Assembly: GCF_001713375.1 (NCBI RefSeq)
Contig: NZ_CP016449.1
Location: 4,321,501-4,385,500 of the forward strand
Length of the DNA: 64,000 nt
Direction of reading: 5' to 3'
DNA from: Hydrogenophaga sp. RAC07
GTDB lineage: Bacteria; Pseudomonadota; Gammaproteobacteria; Burkholderiales; Burkholderiaceae_C
Part shown: one piece after another, positions 26,627 through 36,930 of the stretch
Layout: the number at the start of each line of letters is the position of its first letter
Position numbering within the stretch: position 1 is the stretch's first letter
Notes under the pieces: model-generated
What the model was told of the DNA's origin: nothing
Databases searched by the model: none
Seen by the model: only the letters and a program-made list of their open reading frames with translations
Program-made: the position numbers and the translations under genes

Positions 26627-27457
26627 TTGAGGCGTCACCACAAACTGGCGGACCTGTTGCAGGTAGCAGGCCTTGCCCGCAGCACCTTCTACTACCAATG
26701 CCAAGCGATCCTGCGTAGCGAACAGCAGAGCGACATGGAGGTCAAGATCCGCACCATCTATGACGAGCACAAAGGACGCTATGGCTATAGACGAATCACG
26801 GCAGCGCTATGCCGTTCGCTGGCGGAGCCCGTCAACCACAAGTGCGTGCAGCGCCTGATGCAAAAGATGGGACTGCGCGCGTTGATTCGGGCGAAGAAGA
26901 GCTTTCGGCATGTCTCAAGCATGAGCGATGTGAACGTGCCCAATGTCCTGCAGCGCGACTTCTTCGCGGAGGCTCCGAATCAGAAGTGGGTGACTGATGT
27001 GACTGAGTTCAACGTGCATGGGCAGAAGCTCTATCTGTCGGCCTGCATGGACCTCTACAACGGTGAGATCATCGCGCACCGCATGGCGAGGCGGCCTGTG
27101 TTCGACCTGGTGTCTGACACGCTTCGGGAAGCCCTGGACCGGTCAGCATGTGCCTCTGAACTGATTGTGCATTCGGATCAAGGTTGGCACTACAAGATGC
27201 AGCCGTACCGCGCGATGCTTGCGCATCACGGAGTCAAACAGAGCATGAGTCGCAGAGGGAACTGCTTTGACAACGCGGTGATCGAAAGCTTCTTCGGCAC
27301 CCTCAAGGCCGAGTACTACCATCTTGAGATGCATGACGGCATCGCGGCACTCGAAGCGGGCGTGCATGACTACATCCATTACTACAACCACGAGCGCATC
27401 AAGCTCGGATTGCAAGGACTCAGCCCGGTGGAATACCGGCTGAGAAACACCGCCTGA
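26627..27457 (+). CDS. IS3-family transposase OrfB, DDE integrase domain
   Basis: 276 residues if started at the TTG at 26627. In the cell it is mainly expressed as an OrfAB fusion: after the -1 shift at 26558-26564 the frame runs open into this one (reading ...IASLDPGEEISCADKARLI...). The DDE triad is visible: Asp in WVTDVTEF, Asp in LIVHSDQGWHY and Glu in FDNAVIESFFGTLKAE. The HTH_21 segment YDEHKGRYGYRRI precedes the rve core. It has no stop or frameshift, so the enzyme looks functional. Confidence 0.93.
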   Translation: MRRHHKLADLLQVAGLARSTFYYQCQAILRSEQQSDMEVKIRTIYDEHKGRYGYRRITAALCRSLAEPVNHKCVQRLMQKMGLRALIRAKKSFRHVSSMSDVNVPNVLQRDFFAEAPNQKWVTDVTEFNVHGQKLYLSACMDLYNGEIIAHRMARRPVFDLVSDTLREALDRSACASELIVHSDQGWHYKMQPYRAMLAHHGVKQSMSRRGNCFDNAVIESFFGTLKAEYYHLEMHDGIAALEAGVHDYIHYYNHERIKLGLQGLSPVEYRLRNTA

Positions 27458-27571
27458 TTGGCGGGATCGCAACCGTCCAACTTCTGGGGGTCAGTTCAAA
27501 CCCGGGGCGGTTCAGTGATGGGCGGGAGCAGTGGGCATTCAGGCTGCACGCATTTAGGGTGTTGCACTCGT

Positions 27572-28105
27572 TCAAGAGCAGAACAAACTGAATGGATAGA
27601 TCTCACAGTACCAACTCTGCTTCGTTTCACCGTGAACGACTAAGAACTGATCAAACTGGAAGAACGACCGAAACAAGACGTTGGCAAGCAGACTCCCTGG
27701 GGCGAGACCTCCGCGTTTCAAATCGTCCTCCATTTTGCGAGCGGTTCTGACGGCGTGCTGTGTGCTCTCTTGTGTCAACCGGAGAGTGTCGGAGTTTTTT
27801 AGCCTCTCGAGTACCAATGTTTGTACGTCCGCGTTCGTGACGAGCTGCACCAGTCTTTGCATGCGTTCCGACCCACTCCGCCACTGACTCCATTTGTCGG
27901 CACCGCCCGGGTCAATCTGCCAGAGTAATGTGCGAAGGGCGAGGGTGCCCGAGACAATTGATTCCACCCGAATCGGCGACGGCCTAAGCAAACTTCGTAA
28001 CTCAAGTGGGTCTGGCACCTTAAAAGCCTGTGCAGCCACTGGCGTCAACTTGCCTCCAAGCGCAACAGCTACTCCTGACGAAATGATCGACCGCCGCGAT
28101 TTCAT
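27572..28105 (-). CDS. exported protein of unknown function
   Basis: 177 residues. The N-terminus KSRRSIISSGVAVALGGKL has a twin-arginine-like export signal, with possible cleavage after AAQA near residue 27. The mature part is helical, with no cysteine until the very end (WYCEIYPFSLFCS, which could form a disulfide). I recognise no family. The ATG overlaps the stop of the upstream membrane-protein gene by 4 bp (ATGA), so the two are coupled. The gene lies in a lower-GC accessory stretch next to an insertion sequence. Alternative: lipid-associated or periplasmic partner of the membrane protein. Confidence 0.7.
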   Translation of the reverse strand: MKSRRSIISSGVAVALGGKLTPVAAQAFKVPDPLELRSLLRPSPIRVESIVSGTLALRTLLWQIDPGGADKWSQWRSGSERMQRLVQLVTNADVQTLVLERLKNSDTLRLTQESTQHAVRTARKMEDDLKRGGLAPGSLLANVLFRSFFQFDQFLVVHGETKQSWYCEIYPFSLFCS

Positions 28106-28509
28106 GCTTTGCTCCAGTTCACGATTGCGCTTGCAATGACCTTACTCTTCCACAAAAAGGCCACCACAAACAGTAGCAATGCGGCAGTAACCGAAATGAT
28201 CTGCAGAAAGCTCATCACTCGAGTGACATTTGTGAATGTCCACTTCCCAGTCATCGAGAAAGAGATCATAGGTTCGATAAGCGCGCCCTTCGCGGCATAC
28301 CCGAAGCCAAGGGATAGGGCACAGGCCACAATTGATGCAGATAAAAACCAAGCGAGGTGGTTCGTACCAATTGCAGTACTTGTCGCTCGGACCACAAGGG
28401 CGACAAGCATGAGCTCAAACACCAAGAGGCCAGTGGCGATCAGCCACAGGTCGTTAGTTTGCTCAAGGACAAGACGATGCAATTCAACAATGGCATCGAT
28501 ATCAATCAT
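28102..28509 (-). CDS. small four-helix membrane protein of unknown function
   Basis: 135 residues with about three to four membrane segments (near 20-40, 50-70, 75-90 and 105-125). The ribosome site GAGGAG lies about 7 bases before the ATG. It is followed with a 4-bp overlap by the exported protein gene. The base composition is richer in A/T than the core genome. No recognisable family. It is divergent from the protease-nuclease gene across 346 bp, so these genes may share a control region. Confidence 0.72.
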   Translation of the reverse strand: MIDIDAIVELHRLVLEQTNDLWLIATGLLVFELMLVALVVRATSTAIGTNHLAWFLSASIVACALSLGFGYAAKGALIEPMISFSMTGKWTFTNVTRVMSFLQIISVTAALLLFVVAFLWKSKVIASAIVNWSKA

Positions 28510-28855
28510 GACGATTCTCCTCGAATGGCATCTTAGTGATGACGCTATCCTCTAGCAAGAGGCAGCAGTATTGAACCGCCCTGCCGGGGCCGTTCAAGAT
28601 CCTTAACACCGAACCGGTCAAGAGGCGCCAAAGGCCGGCGCCGGCCCTTACGATTCATATCTTGCTCTGCATTCGCTAAATTAAAAACGCTTGCAATGCA
28701 ACCATAAATGGATGATGTATGTATTCACATAGTTTCCTGGGTGGATTTCGACTCGTCCAAAGTATCGGAGTAGTCAATGGCCGCTCGACGGCGCTTGACG
28801 GCGCTTATTTCGCAGGACTAAGCTCCGTCACGCAAAAACAGGAAGGACTGCAGAA
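28510..28855. other. 346-bp intergenic region between divergent island genes
   Basis: No convincing gene: a plus-strand frame from 28719 is out of phase with, and overlaps, the real gene at 28856. The region holds a hairpin TTGAAC...GTTCAA (28571-28597, first bases like the ends of the element at 25.3 kb) and a 14-bp perfect palindrome GGCCGGCGCCGGCC (28633-28646). An A/T-rich patch (28670-28735) probably contains the promoters. Confidence 0.5.
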
Positions 28856-30766
28856 ATGCTTAATTCAAGTGATGCTAAAGAGTTGGTCTCTAACGCGCGG
28901 ATCGCGGGTGTCATTGCTGATCGGCCCCTGCGCGATGAGATTGCGGCGATTGCGGCGTCCGGCGGCTGGACGCGCTTTCCTGAGCTTAACGCCAGCGCCA
29001 AGATGGTCGCGGAACACTTGGGCAAGGCACCCAACGCAAAGGCCGACGAGCGCTTCTTCGACTCGCGCGCCATCAGCGAGGCAATCATTCACGCGTTCGG
29101 CCGGCCGGTCCTTCATATCAAGGACGGCGTTTTCGAGCAGGCGGACTCCAAGGAAATCGAAAAACTCATCTCGCCGCATCGCAAGAAGCTCGTCGCCCCC
29201 ATTTCTTCCGTGGGCCGCTTGGAACTGATGGACCACGACACTATGGAATGGGTCGGCACGGGCTGGCGCATCGACGATGATCTCTTGGTCACCAATCGCC
29301 ATGTTGCGCTTGTCTTTGGGGCACAGCAGGGTAAGCGCTTCTTGTTCCGGACCAATACCGTCGGTAGGTACGTCAGAGCTCGGATCGACTTCCGCGAAGA
29401 GCACCGTGTCCCTGACTTCAGCGAGTTCAATGTCGCTGAGATCGTCTGGATCGCGCCGGATGTTGACGAGGCGCCCGATATGGCCATCCTCAAAGTCCAC
29501 AAGGACGCAGGCCTACCAAAGCCGCTCTCGCTGGCGACCAAGGACGTTGAGGCGGGCGAGGACATCGCCGTTGTCGGATACCCTGCGCGCGACAGCCGCA
29601 ACGACGCGGGCTTGATGAGCCGGATTTTCGGCGATGTCTATGACGTCAAGCGCTTCTCACCGGGCAAGGTCCAGGCGGTTCCGAAGGGCGTTTGGCACTT
29701 GACGCACGACTGCACGACGCTCGGCGGCAACTCTGGCTCGGCCGTACTCGGCCTCGGCAGCGGGCAGGTAGTCGGCCTCCACTTTGGCGGCCAATTCCGC
29801 AAGACAAACTTCGCGGTCAAGGCTAGCATCATCCGCCAGCTTCTGCGGCAGCGCTCCTGGGTCCCGGTCTCGCGCACCGAGCTTAAGTTCGGCGAAGAGG
29901 CGTTCAAGGAGGTTAAGCGCACTGAGGCTGATTTAAGCGGGCGGGCGGGATATGCCGCGGACTTTTTGGGGCCCCGAGTTTCTATGCCCTCATTTACGAA
30001 GAGCAGTGGCGCGGGGGTCAAGGGCGCCGGGTCACCCCTGCATTACATGCACTTCTCTATCGTCATGAGTCCAACCCGGCGCTTGCCTGCGATTACCGCT
30101 GTCAACATAGACGGAGCTTTAAAGATCAAGCTCAAGCGCAAGGACACCTGGGGCTACGACCCGCGCATCAAGAAGGATACACAGGTGGGCCACGCCGAGT
30201 TCTACGGGCCCGAAGCTTTTGACAAAGGCCACATGGTGCGACGCGAGGACCCCGGCTGGGGCGATACCGAGAAGGAGGCTCTGCTCGGGGAAGACGACAC
30301 CTTCGTATACACCAACGCCGTCCCGCAGATGCCCCAGCTCAATCAGCGCGCCTGGCTTTCACTCGAGGACTACGTTCTAAGCAACGCCAAGACACAGGGC
30401 TTCAAGATTTCAGTGTTTACAGGCCCGGTGTATCGGTCCGACGATCGCACCTACTCTGGAATTCAGGTGCCGGAGGACTTCTTCAAGGTTGTGGTGGCTA
30501 TCGACGTCGACAGCGGCGAGTTGCTTGTCTCGGCGTACATGCTTTCCCAGGAGGGCATGATGCCCGAAGAGGGCTTTCGCTACGGTCCGTTCAAGACCTA
30601 CCAAGTCCCACTCTCAAAGGTTGAAAACGAAGCAGGGCTTCGATTTTCCGCCGCCGTAAGAGCGGCCGACGTTTTTGCGGGCCAAGTGGCCACGGAGGCG
30701 ATGGGGTCTGGCCGTTTCTTAGTTATTGAGGGTCCGTCCGACATCGTGCTGAGGAAAGTCAAGTGA
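28856..30766 (+). CDS. trypsin-like serine protease fused to DNA/RNA non-specific endonuclease
   Basis: 636 residues. Residues 1-110 form a helical N-terminal domain with no assignment. Residues 115-335 form a trypsin-like protease, with triad His149 (TNRHVA), Asp208 (PDMAIL) and Ser293 (GGNSGSA). Residues 395-630 form a NUC1-type metal-dependent nuclease, with catalytic His459 in FDKGHMVRR and the metal-site Asn region TNAVPQMPQLNQRAW (487-500). There is no signal peptide, so it acts in the cytoplasm. A Shine-Dalgarno (AGGAAGGA) precedes the ATG. Protease-nuclease fusions with small N-terminal domains are known from predicted bacterial conflict and cell-suicide systems. Here the protease may release the nuclease, which is inference. 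A small hydrophobic protein follows 46 bp later. Confidence 0.85.
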   Translation: MLNSSDAKELVSNARIAGVIADRPLRDEIAAIAASGGWTRFPELNASAKMVAEHLGKAPNAKADERFFDSRAISEAIIHAFGRPVLHIKDGVFEQADSKEIEKLISPHRKKLVAPISSVGRLELMDHDTMEWVGTGWRIDDDLLVTNRHVALVFGAQQGKRFLFRTNTVGRYVRARIDFREEHRVPDFSEFNVAEIVWIAPDVDEAPDMAILKVHKDAGLPKPLSLATKDVEAGEDIAVVGYPARDSRNDAGLMSRIFGDVYDVKRFSPGKVQAVPKGVWHLTHDCTTLGGNSGSAVLGLGSGQVVGLHFGGQFRKTNFAVKASIIRQLLRQRSWVPVSRTELKFGEEAFKEVKRTEADLSGRAGYAADFLGPRVSMPSFTKSSGAGVKGAGSPLHYMHFSIVMSPTRRLPAITAVNIDGALKIKLKRKDTWGYDPRIKKDTQVGHAEFYGPEAFDKGHMVRREDPGWGDTEKEALLGEDDTFVYTNAVPQMPQLNQRAWLSLEDYVLSNAKTQGFKISVFTGPVYRSDDRTYSGIQVPEDFFKVVVAIDVDSGELLVSAYMLSQEGMMPEEGFRYGPFKTYQVPLSKVENEAGLRFSAAVRAADVFAGQVATEAMGSGRFLVIEGPSDIVLRKVK

Positions 30767-30812
30767 GCTTCGTTTAGGCGCGCTCGATGTAACGCTATCA
30801 ATGGAGGAAAAG

Positions 30813-31142
30813 ATGAGTGATTCGACTGTGATTGCTGCCCTTGGGTCCCGCGCTGTTGGCGTCGCGCTTGAAACCGTTGACACCAAGATCCTCGGCGATA
30901 TAGCGCGAAGCTTGTTCAGCGGCAAGGGTATACAGCAGGCCAAGCTGCAAGAGCTTGCCCACGGCAGCCAGGAGTTCCCGGCCATCGCTGCAGTCGCGAT
31001 CGGATTCGCGGCGGGAGCCGCGGCTCGACTTGCCGGCAAGGACAAAGAGTCTGTGATGACCGATGAGGCGTTTCCTATCGCGGTTGCCGCGTTCTTGGCC
31101 GGCGCCGCAGCCGGCGCCAAGGCCGTTGACGGCAAGCTGTAG
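30813..31142 (+). CDS. small Ala/Gly-rich protein with two hydrophobic segments, partner of the protease-nuclease
   Basis: 109 residues from the ATG with GGAGG 6 bases upstream; an ATG four codons earlier (30801) overlaps that site and is less likely. Two segments, FPAIAAVAIGFAAGAAARLAG (about 55-75) and FPIAVAAFLAGAAAGAKAV (about 86-104), are small-residue-rich helices separated by a charged loop. It might insert into membrane or form a helical bundle. It lies 46 bp after the nuclease gene, with no terminator between them. Possible roles are inhibitor/immunity partner or membrane-acting component; the sequence does not decide. Confidence 0.7.
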   Translation: MSDSTVIAALGSRAVGVALETVDTKILGDIARSLFSGKGIQQAKLQELAHGSQEFPAIAAVAIGFAAGAAARLAGKDKESVMTDEAFPIAVAAFLAGAAAGAKAVDGKL

Positions 31143-31253
31143 GCGAGCGGACCAGATGTCAAAGCCTTGTTGTTACATAGCGGCTGAATCGGAAAGAGGG
31201 CGCCGCCCTAAGCGCCGGAGCTGGGAGAATTCATCGGTTCTTTGGTATTTGCT

Positions 31254-31289
31254 GGGCTTTCCCCAGTTTCCCGGGCAGCTTGCTTATGG
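31254..31289 (+). repeat. dispersed repeat, copy B
   Basis: Begins GGGCTTTCCCCAGTTTCCCG. It aligns with copy C 119 bp downstream (about 28 of 35 positions) and with copy A at 9.2 kb. It lies in the 286-bp gene-free stretch between the small hydrophobic protein and the truncated DUF2130 gene. Confidence 0.5.
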
Positions 31290-31372
31290 GTGACGTCACG
31301 CTTTTGCCAACTTCTCTTGGTGCTTGATGAGGACTTGATTCATACGGGCGCTACCTGTCTGAAGGTGAACCT

Positions 31373-31412
31373 GGGCTTCCCCCGGTCTCCCGGACGGTTT
31401 GCTTGGCCGGCA
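31373..31412 (+). repeat. dispersed repeat, copy C
   Basis: Begins GGGCTTCCCCCGGTCTCCCG and differs from copy A at only about five positions over 40 bases. It ends just before the stop region of the DUF2130 remnant. Confidence 0.55.
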
Positions 31413-31428
31413 AAGTCTCTACGACAGA

Positions 31429-32310
31429 TCAAGCGCCCGATGGGTCTTGGTTCTTCAGCTCTGAAAACTTGGCAGCCATCGTCGGGTTGCCCCGAGTCAG
31501 CTTCTTGATCGTCACATCCTGTGCCTTGTCGTTCGCGAGACGAAGGTTTCTGTCGGTGCCAAGCAAGGCCTCCTTCGTTTTCTGAAGGTGGTCGATCGAC
31601 TTGTCGATCTCCTCAATTGCTGTTTGGAACCGCCTGGAGGCAAGGTCGTAATTCTTCGCAAACGCGGTCTTGAACCCCTCGAGCTCGTTCTCAAAGTTCG
31701 TGATGTCGATGTTCTGCGCCTTGAACAGCGCCAGCTCCGTTTTGTACTTGACCGAGTTCATCGCCGCATTGCGCAGCAAGGTGATGATCGGGATGAAGAA
31801 CTGAGGGCGGACGATGTACATCTTCGGGTACCGGTGGAACACGTCGAGGATGCCGGTGTTGTAGAGCTCGCTGTCGGGTTCCAGCAGTGACACCAGCACG
31901 GCATACTCGCACCCCTTCTCGGTGCGATCCTTGTCGAGCTCCTTCAGAAAATCTTCGTTCCTGTTCTTGGTCGCGGTCCGATCGCTCTCGTTCTTCATCT
32001 CGAACATGATCGAGACGATCTCGGTCCCCGCCTCGTCCGAGTCACGGAAAATGTAGTCGCCTTTGCTGCCCGTGCGCGCGTCATTGTCCTTCTCGAAGAA
32101 GGCCCTGGGGAATGCGGTGGCTCGAATGCGGTTGAACTCGGTCTCGCAGTGCTGCTCCAGGGTTTCGCCCACCATCTTGGTGGACAGCCGAGCCTTCAGG
32201 TCTCTTAGACGCTCGATGGCGTCATCGCGATCCTTGATCTGCGTCTCGTACTTTTCCTTGAGTGACTTCTCGGCAAGTTGTTTCTCGAGCTCCGCTCGGT
32301 CTAACTCGTT
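31429..32310 (-). pseudogene. DUF2130-family protein, 5'-truncated
   Basis: The C-terminal ~290 residues of a DUF2130 protein are well preserved: [60 protein letters not shown] and [16 protein letters not shown]. Family members are usually about 420-450 residues with a long coiled-coil N-terminus. Here homology stops near 32310, and upstream the frame reads unrelated Arg-rich sequence with no good start. The break coincides with the edge of the island, so the 5' part was probably lost by recombination. The family has a nuclease-like core proposed to act on DNA, but its function is not established. Confidence 0.72.
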
Positions 32311-32962
32311 CTTTATGGGATGTTTGTGCTCCCCCGCAAGCCGGTGACCGCTGACTGTCTGACCCCAAACATCAAGCGTGCATCGGCGACGGCCGGATTC
32401 CGCTGCATTCCGCCTATTCAGCAACGAAAGGCGAACGGCCTCAATGGGTCAAAACTTAAGTCCACGCAATGGGAAAGCAGTCAATCGCGCGGCGTCTGGC
32501 TGGTCGCAAACGTCACATAACCGATGTACCTCGTAAGGAGGCCATACAGACCTGCGTCGGTCGCCATGCCCAAATGCCGCTTCGCGGCATCCCTGAAGAG
32601 GACACTTCGCTGCTCTCACCAGCGGCTGTTGCGGCGCTGCCGCCGTACGCAGCTTGAGACTTCGGCAGCGGTCGAAGTCTCAATGAAGACTAGACGATAA
32701 GTTTCGGCTTGGACCTGAACTGCTAGCGCTGTACGCGTTCGAGCAACGGTCGACATACCCGACGAACAGACTGGACAAAACGGCTTAGCTCCGGCGAAGG
32801 ATGCATTTCTTGAAAATGTAACTTAGTCAATGACTCGAAAGAGAGTGACCGCAAACTCACTTTTTCGGCACAGGGCGAGAAAGTCCGACTATTTCAGCGC
32901 TTTGAGTCTTGGAAACATCGGTTCAGTCCAACGAATTTGAGTTCCTCTCAGGGACCTACACA
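32311..32962. other. gene-free stretch between island and gyrB
   Basis: About 650 bp without a convincing gene. The short frame at 32469-32657 (plus) has no recognisable protein character or good ribosome site. No terminator-like hairpin with a T-run was seen directly after gyrB. The segment is probably recombination debris. Confidence 0.45.
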
Positions 32963-35593
<2,631 letters not shown>

Positions 35594-35661
35594 TCAATCG
35601 CTAGAAAGGCCAAACCCGCTGGGCAGCGGGTCGGGCTTGGGGGAGAGGGGATCGCGGCCGA

Positions 35662-36768
35662 TCAGATCCGCATCGGCATGACAACGTACTTGAAGGCGTT
35701 GTCGTCGGGGTTGGTCACCAGCGCGGAGCTGTTGCCGTCGGACAGTTCGATGCGAACCATCTCCTGCGACATGTTCTGCAGCGCGTCGATGAGATACGTG
35801 ACGTTGAAGCCGATCTCGATCGTGTCGCCACCGTAGTCGATGTCGAGCTCGTCGACGGCTTCTTCCTGCTCGGCGTTGCTGGAGGCCACGCGCAGGATGC
35901 CGGGTTCGATGTTCAGGCGCACGCCCTTGAACTTCTCGCTCGTCATGATGGCGGTGCGCTGCAGCGAAGCCAGCAGCGGCACGCGGCCCAGCGTCACGAT
36001 GTTCTTGTGGTTCTTCGGGATCACACGGTTGTAGTCGGGGAACTTGCCCTCGACCAGCTTGGTGACGAACTCCATGCCGTCAAAGCTGAACTTGGCCTGG
36101 TTGGCGGCGAACTGCATCTCGATCGCGCCTTCCTTGTCGGACAGCAGGCGCTGCAGTTCCAGCACCGTCTTGCGCGGCAGGATCACCTCTTGTTTGGGCA
36201 CTTCCACGTCGAGCGTGGCGCTGGCAAACGCGAGGCGGTGACCGTCGGTGGCCACCAGGCTGAGCTGCTTGCCTTCGGCCACGAACAGGATGCCGTTCAG
36301 GTAGTAGCGGATGTCGTGCACCGCCATCGAGAACGACACCTGGCCCAGCAGGCTCTTGAGCGTTTTCTGCGGCACCGAAAACACCGGGCCGAAACTGGCG
36401 GATTCCTGCACCAGCGGGAAGTCTTCAGGCGGCATGCTCTGCAGCGTGAAGCGGCTCTTGCCACCTTTGAGGATGAGCTTGCCGGCGCTGGATTCCAGGC
36501 TCACGCTCTGGTCGCCCGACATGGTGCGCAGGATGTCGATGAGCTTGCGCGCGCCCAGCGTGGTGGCGAAGCTGCCGCTGTCGCCGTCGAGCTCGGCGGT
36601 GGTGCGGATCTGGATTTCGAGGTCGCTGGTGGTCAGCTGCACCTGCGAGCCGGTCTTGCGCAACAACACGTTGGCCAGGATGGGCAGGGTGTGGCGGCGC
36701 TCCACGATGCCGGCCACCGATTGCAGCGCGGCCAGAACCTTGTCCTGGGTCGATTTGAAAACGATCAT
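35662..36768 (-). CDS. dnaN: DNA polymerase III beta sliding clamp
   Basis: 368 residues, normal length, with the three-domain clamp fold. The C-terminal ALVTNPDDNAFKYVVMPMRI is the standard clamp ending that lines the peptide-binding pocket. It forms a ring around DNA that tethers polymerase III. It lies 162 bp downstream of dnaA and 80 bp upstream of gyrB. Confidence 0.98.
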   Translation of the reverse strand: MIVFKSTQDKVLAALQSVAGIVERRHTLPILANVLLRKTGSQVQLTTSDLEIQIRTTAELDGDSGSFATTLGARKLIDILRTMSGDQSVSLESSAGKLILKGGKSRFTLQSMPPEDFPLVQESASFGPVFSVPQKTLKSLLGQVSFSMAVHDIRYYLNGILFVAEGKQLSLVATDGHRLAFASATLDVEVPKQEVILPRKTVLELQRLLSDKEGAIEMQFAANQAKFSFDGMEFVTKLVEGKFPDYNRVIPKNHKNIVTLGRVPLLASLQRTAIMTSEKFKGVRLNIEPGILRVASSNAEQEEAVDELDIDYGGDTIEIGFNVTYLIDALQNMSQEMVRIELSDGNSSALVTNPDDNAFKYVVMPMRI

Positions 36769-36930
36769 GTCAGACTCTTTCGTCTCTGGTTGCTTGTGGT
36801 CCGGGGGTTGCCTCCCCGGCGGGCCCTGCGTTTGTCGGAGCCAAATCTTCGCTATTTTCGCTGTTTTGAGGACGCCCCCGGCAAAACGGCTTCTCGCTCA
36901 AAAACGGCTCCCAAACTTAAGCTTCATGCC

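Larger units (their letters stand above)
26059..27498 (+). mobile_element. complete IS3-family insertion sequence (IS150-like group)
   Basis: 1440 bp with perfect 25-bp terminal inverted repeats starting TGAACTGACCCCCAGAAGTT. It is flanked by the 3-bp direct repeat AAC (26056-26058 and 27499-27501). It carries two overlapping-phase frames, orfA and orfB, in the 0/-1 arrangement with an A7 slippery run (26558-26564). All features of an active element are present, so the insertion is probably recent relative to the diverged repeat it interrupts. Confidence 0.93.
25277..27514. mobile_element. element bounded by 233-bp imperfect inverted repeats, interrupted by an IS3-family insertion
   Basis: The left end 25277-25509 and the right end (25839-26058 plus 27502-27514 after removing the insertion sequence and its target duplication) are inverted copies: equal length, no gaps, about 82% identical. 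Both outer ends read TGAACCGCCCC, which recalls tips of some IS3-family elements. Without the IS the element is about 795 bp, with a 329-bp unique centre (25510-25838). That centre contains only a weak 76-codon frame (25556-25786, minus). No transposase is encoded, so it would be non-autonomous. No clear target duplication is visible at its outer ends. Confidence 0.6.

Noticed and set aside
28719..29228. Possible extra gene ahead of the protease-nuclease
   Set aside because: Out of phase with and overlapping the real gene over most of its length, with no domain and Arg/Ser-rich composition.
32469..32657. 62-codon plus-strand frame in the gap before gyrB
   Set aside because: No ribosome site, no recognisable protein character, and located in recombination debris.
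36769..36930. dnaA-dnaN gap as alternative origin
   Set aside because: No DnaA box seen. It shows only GC-rich hairpins and a short A/T patch.
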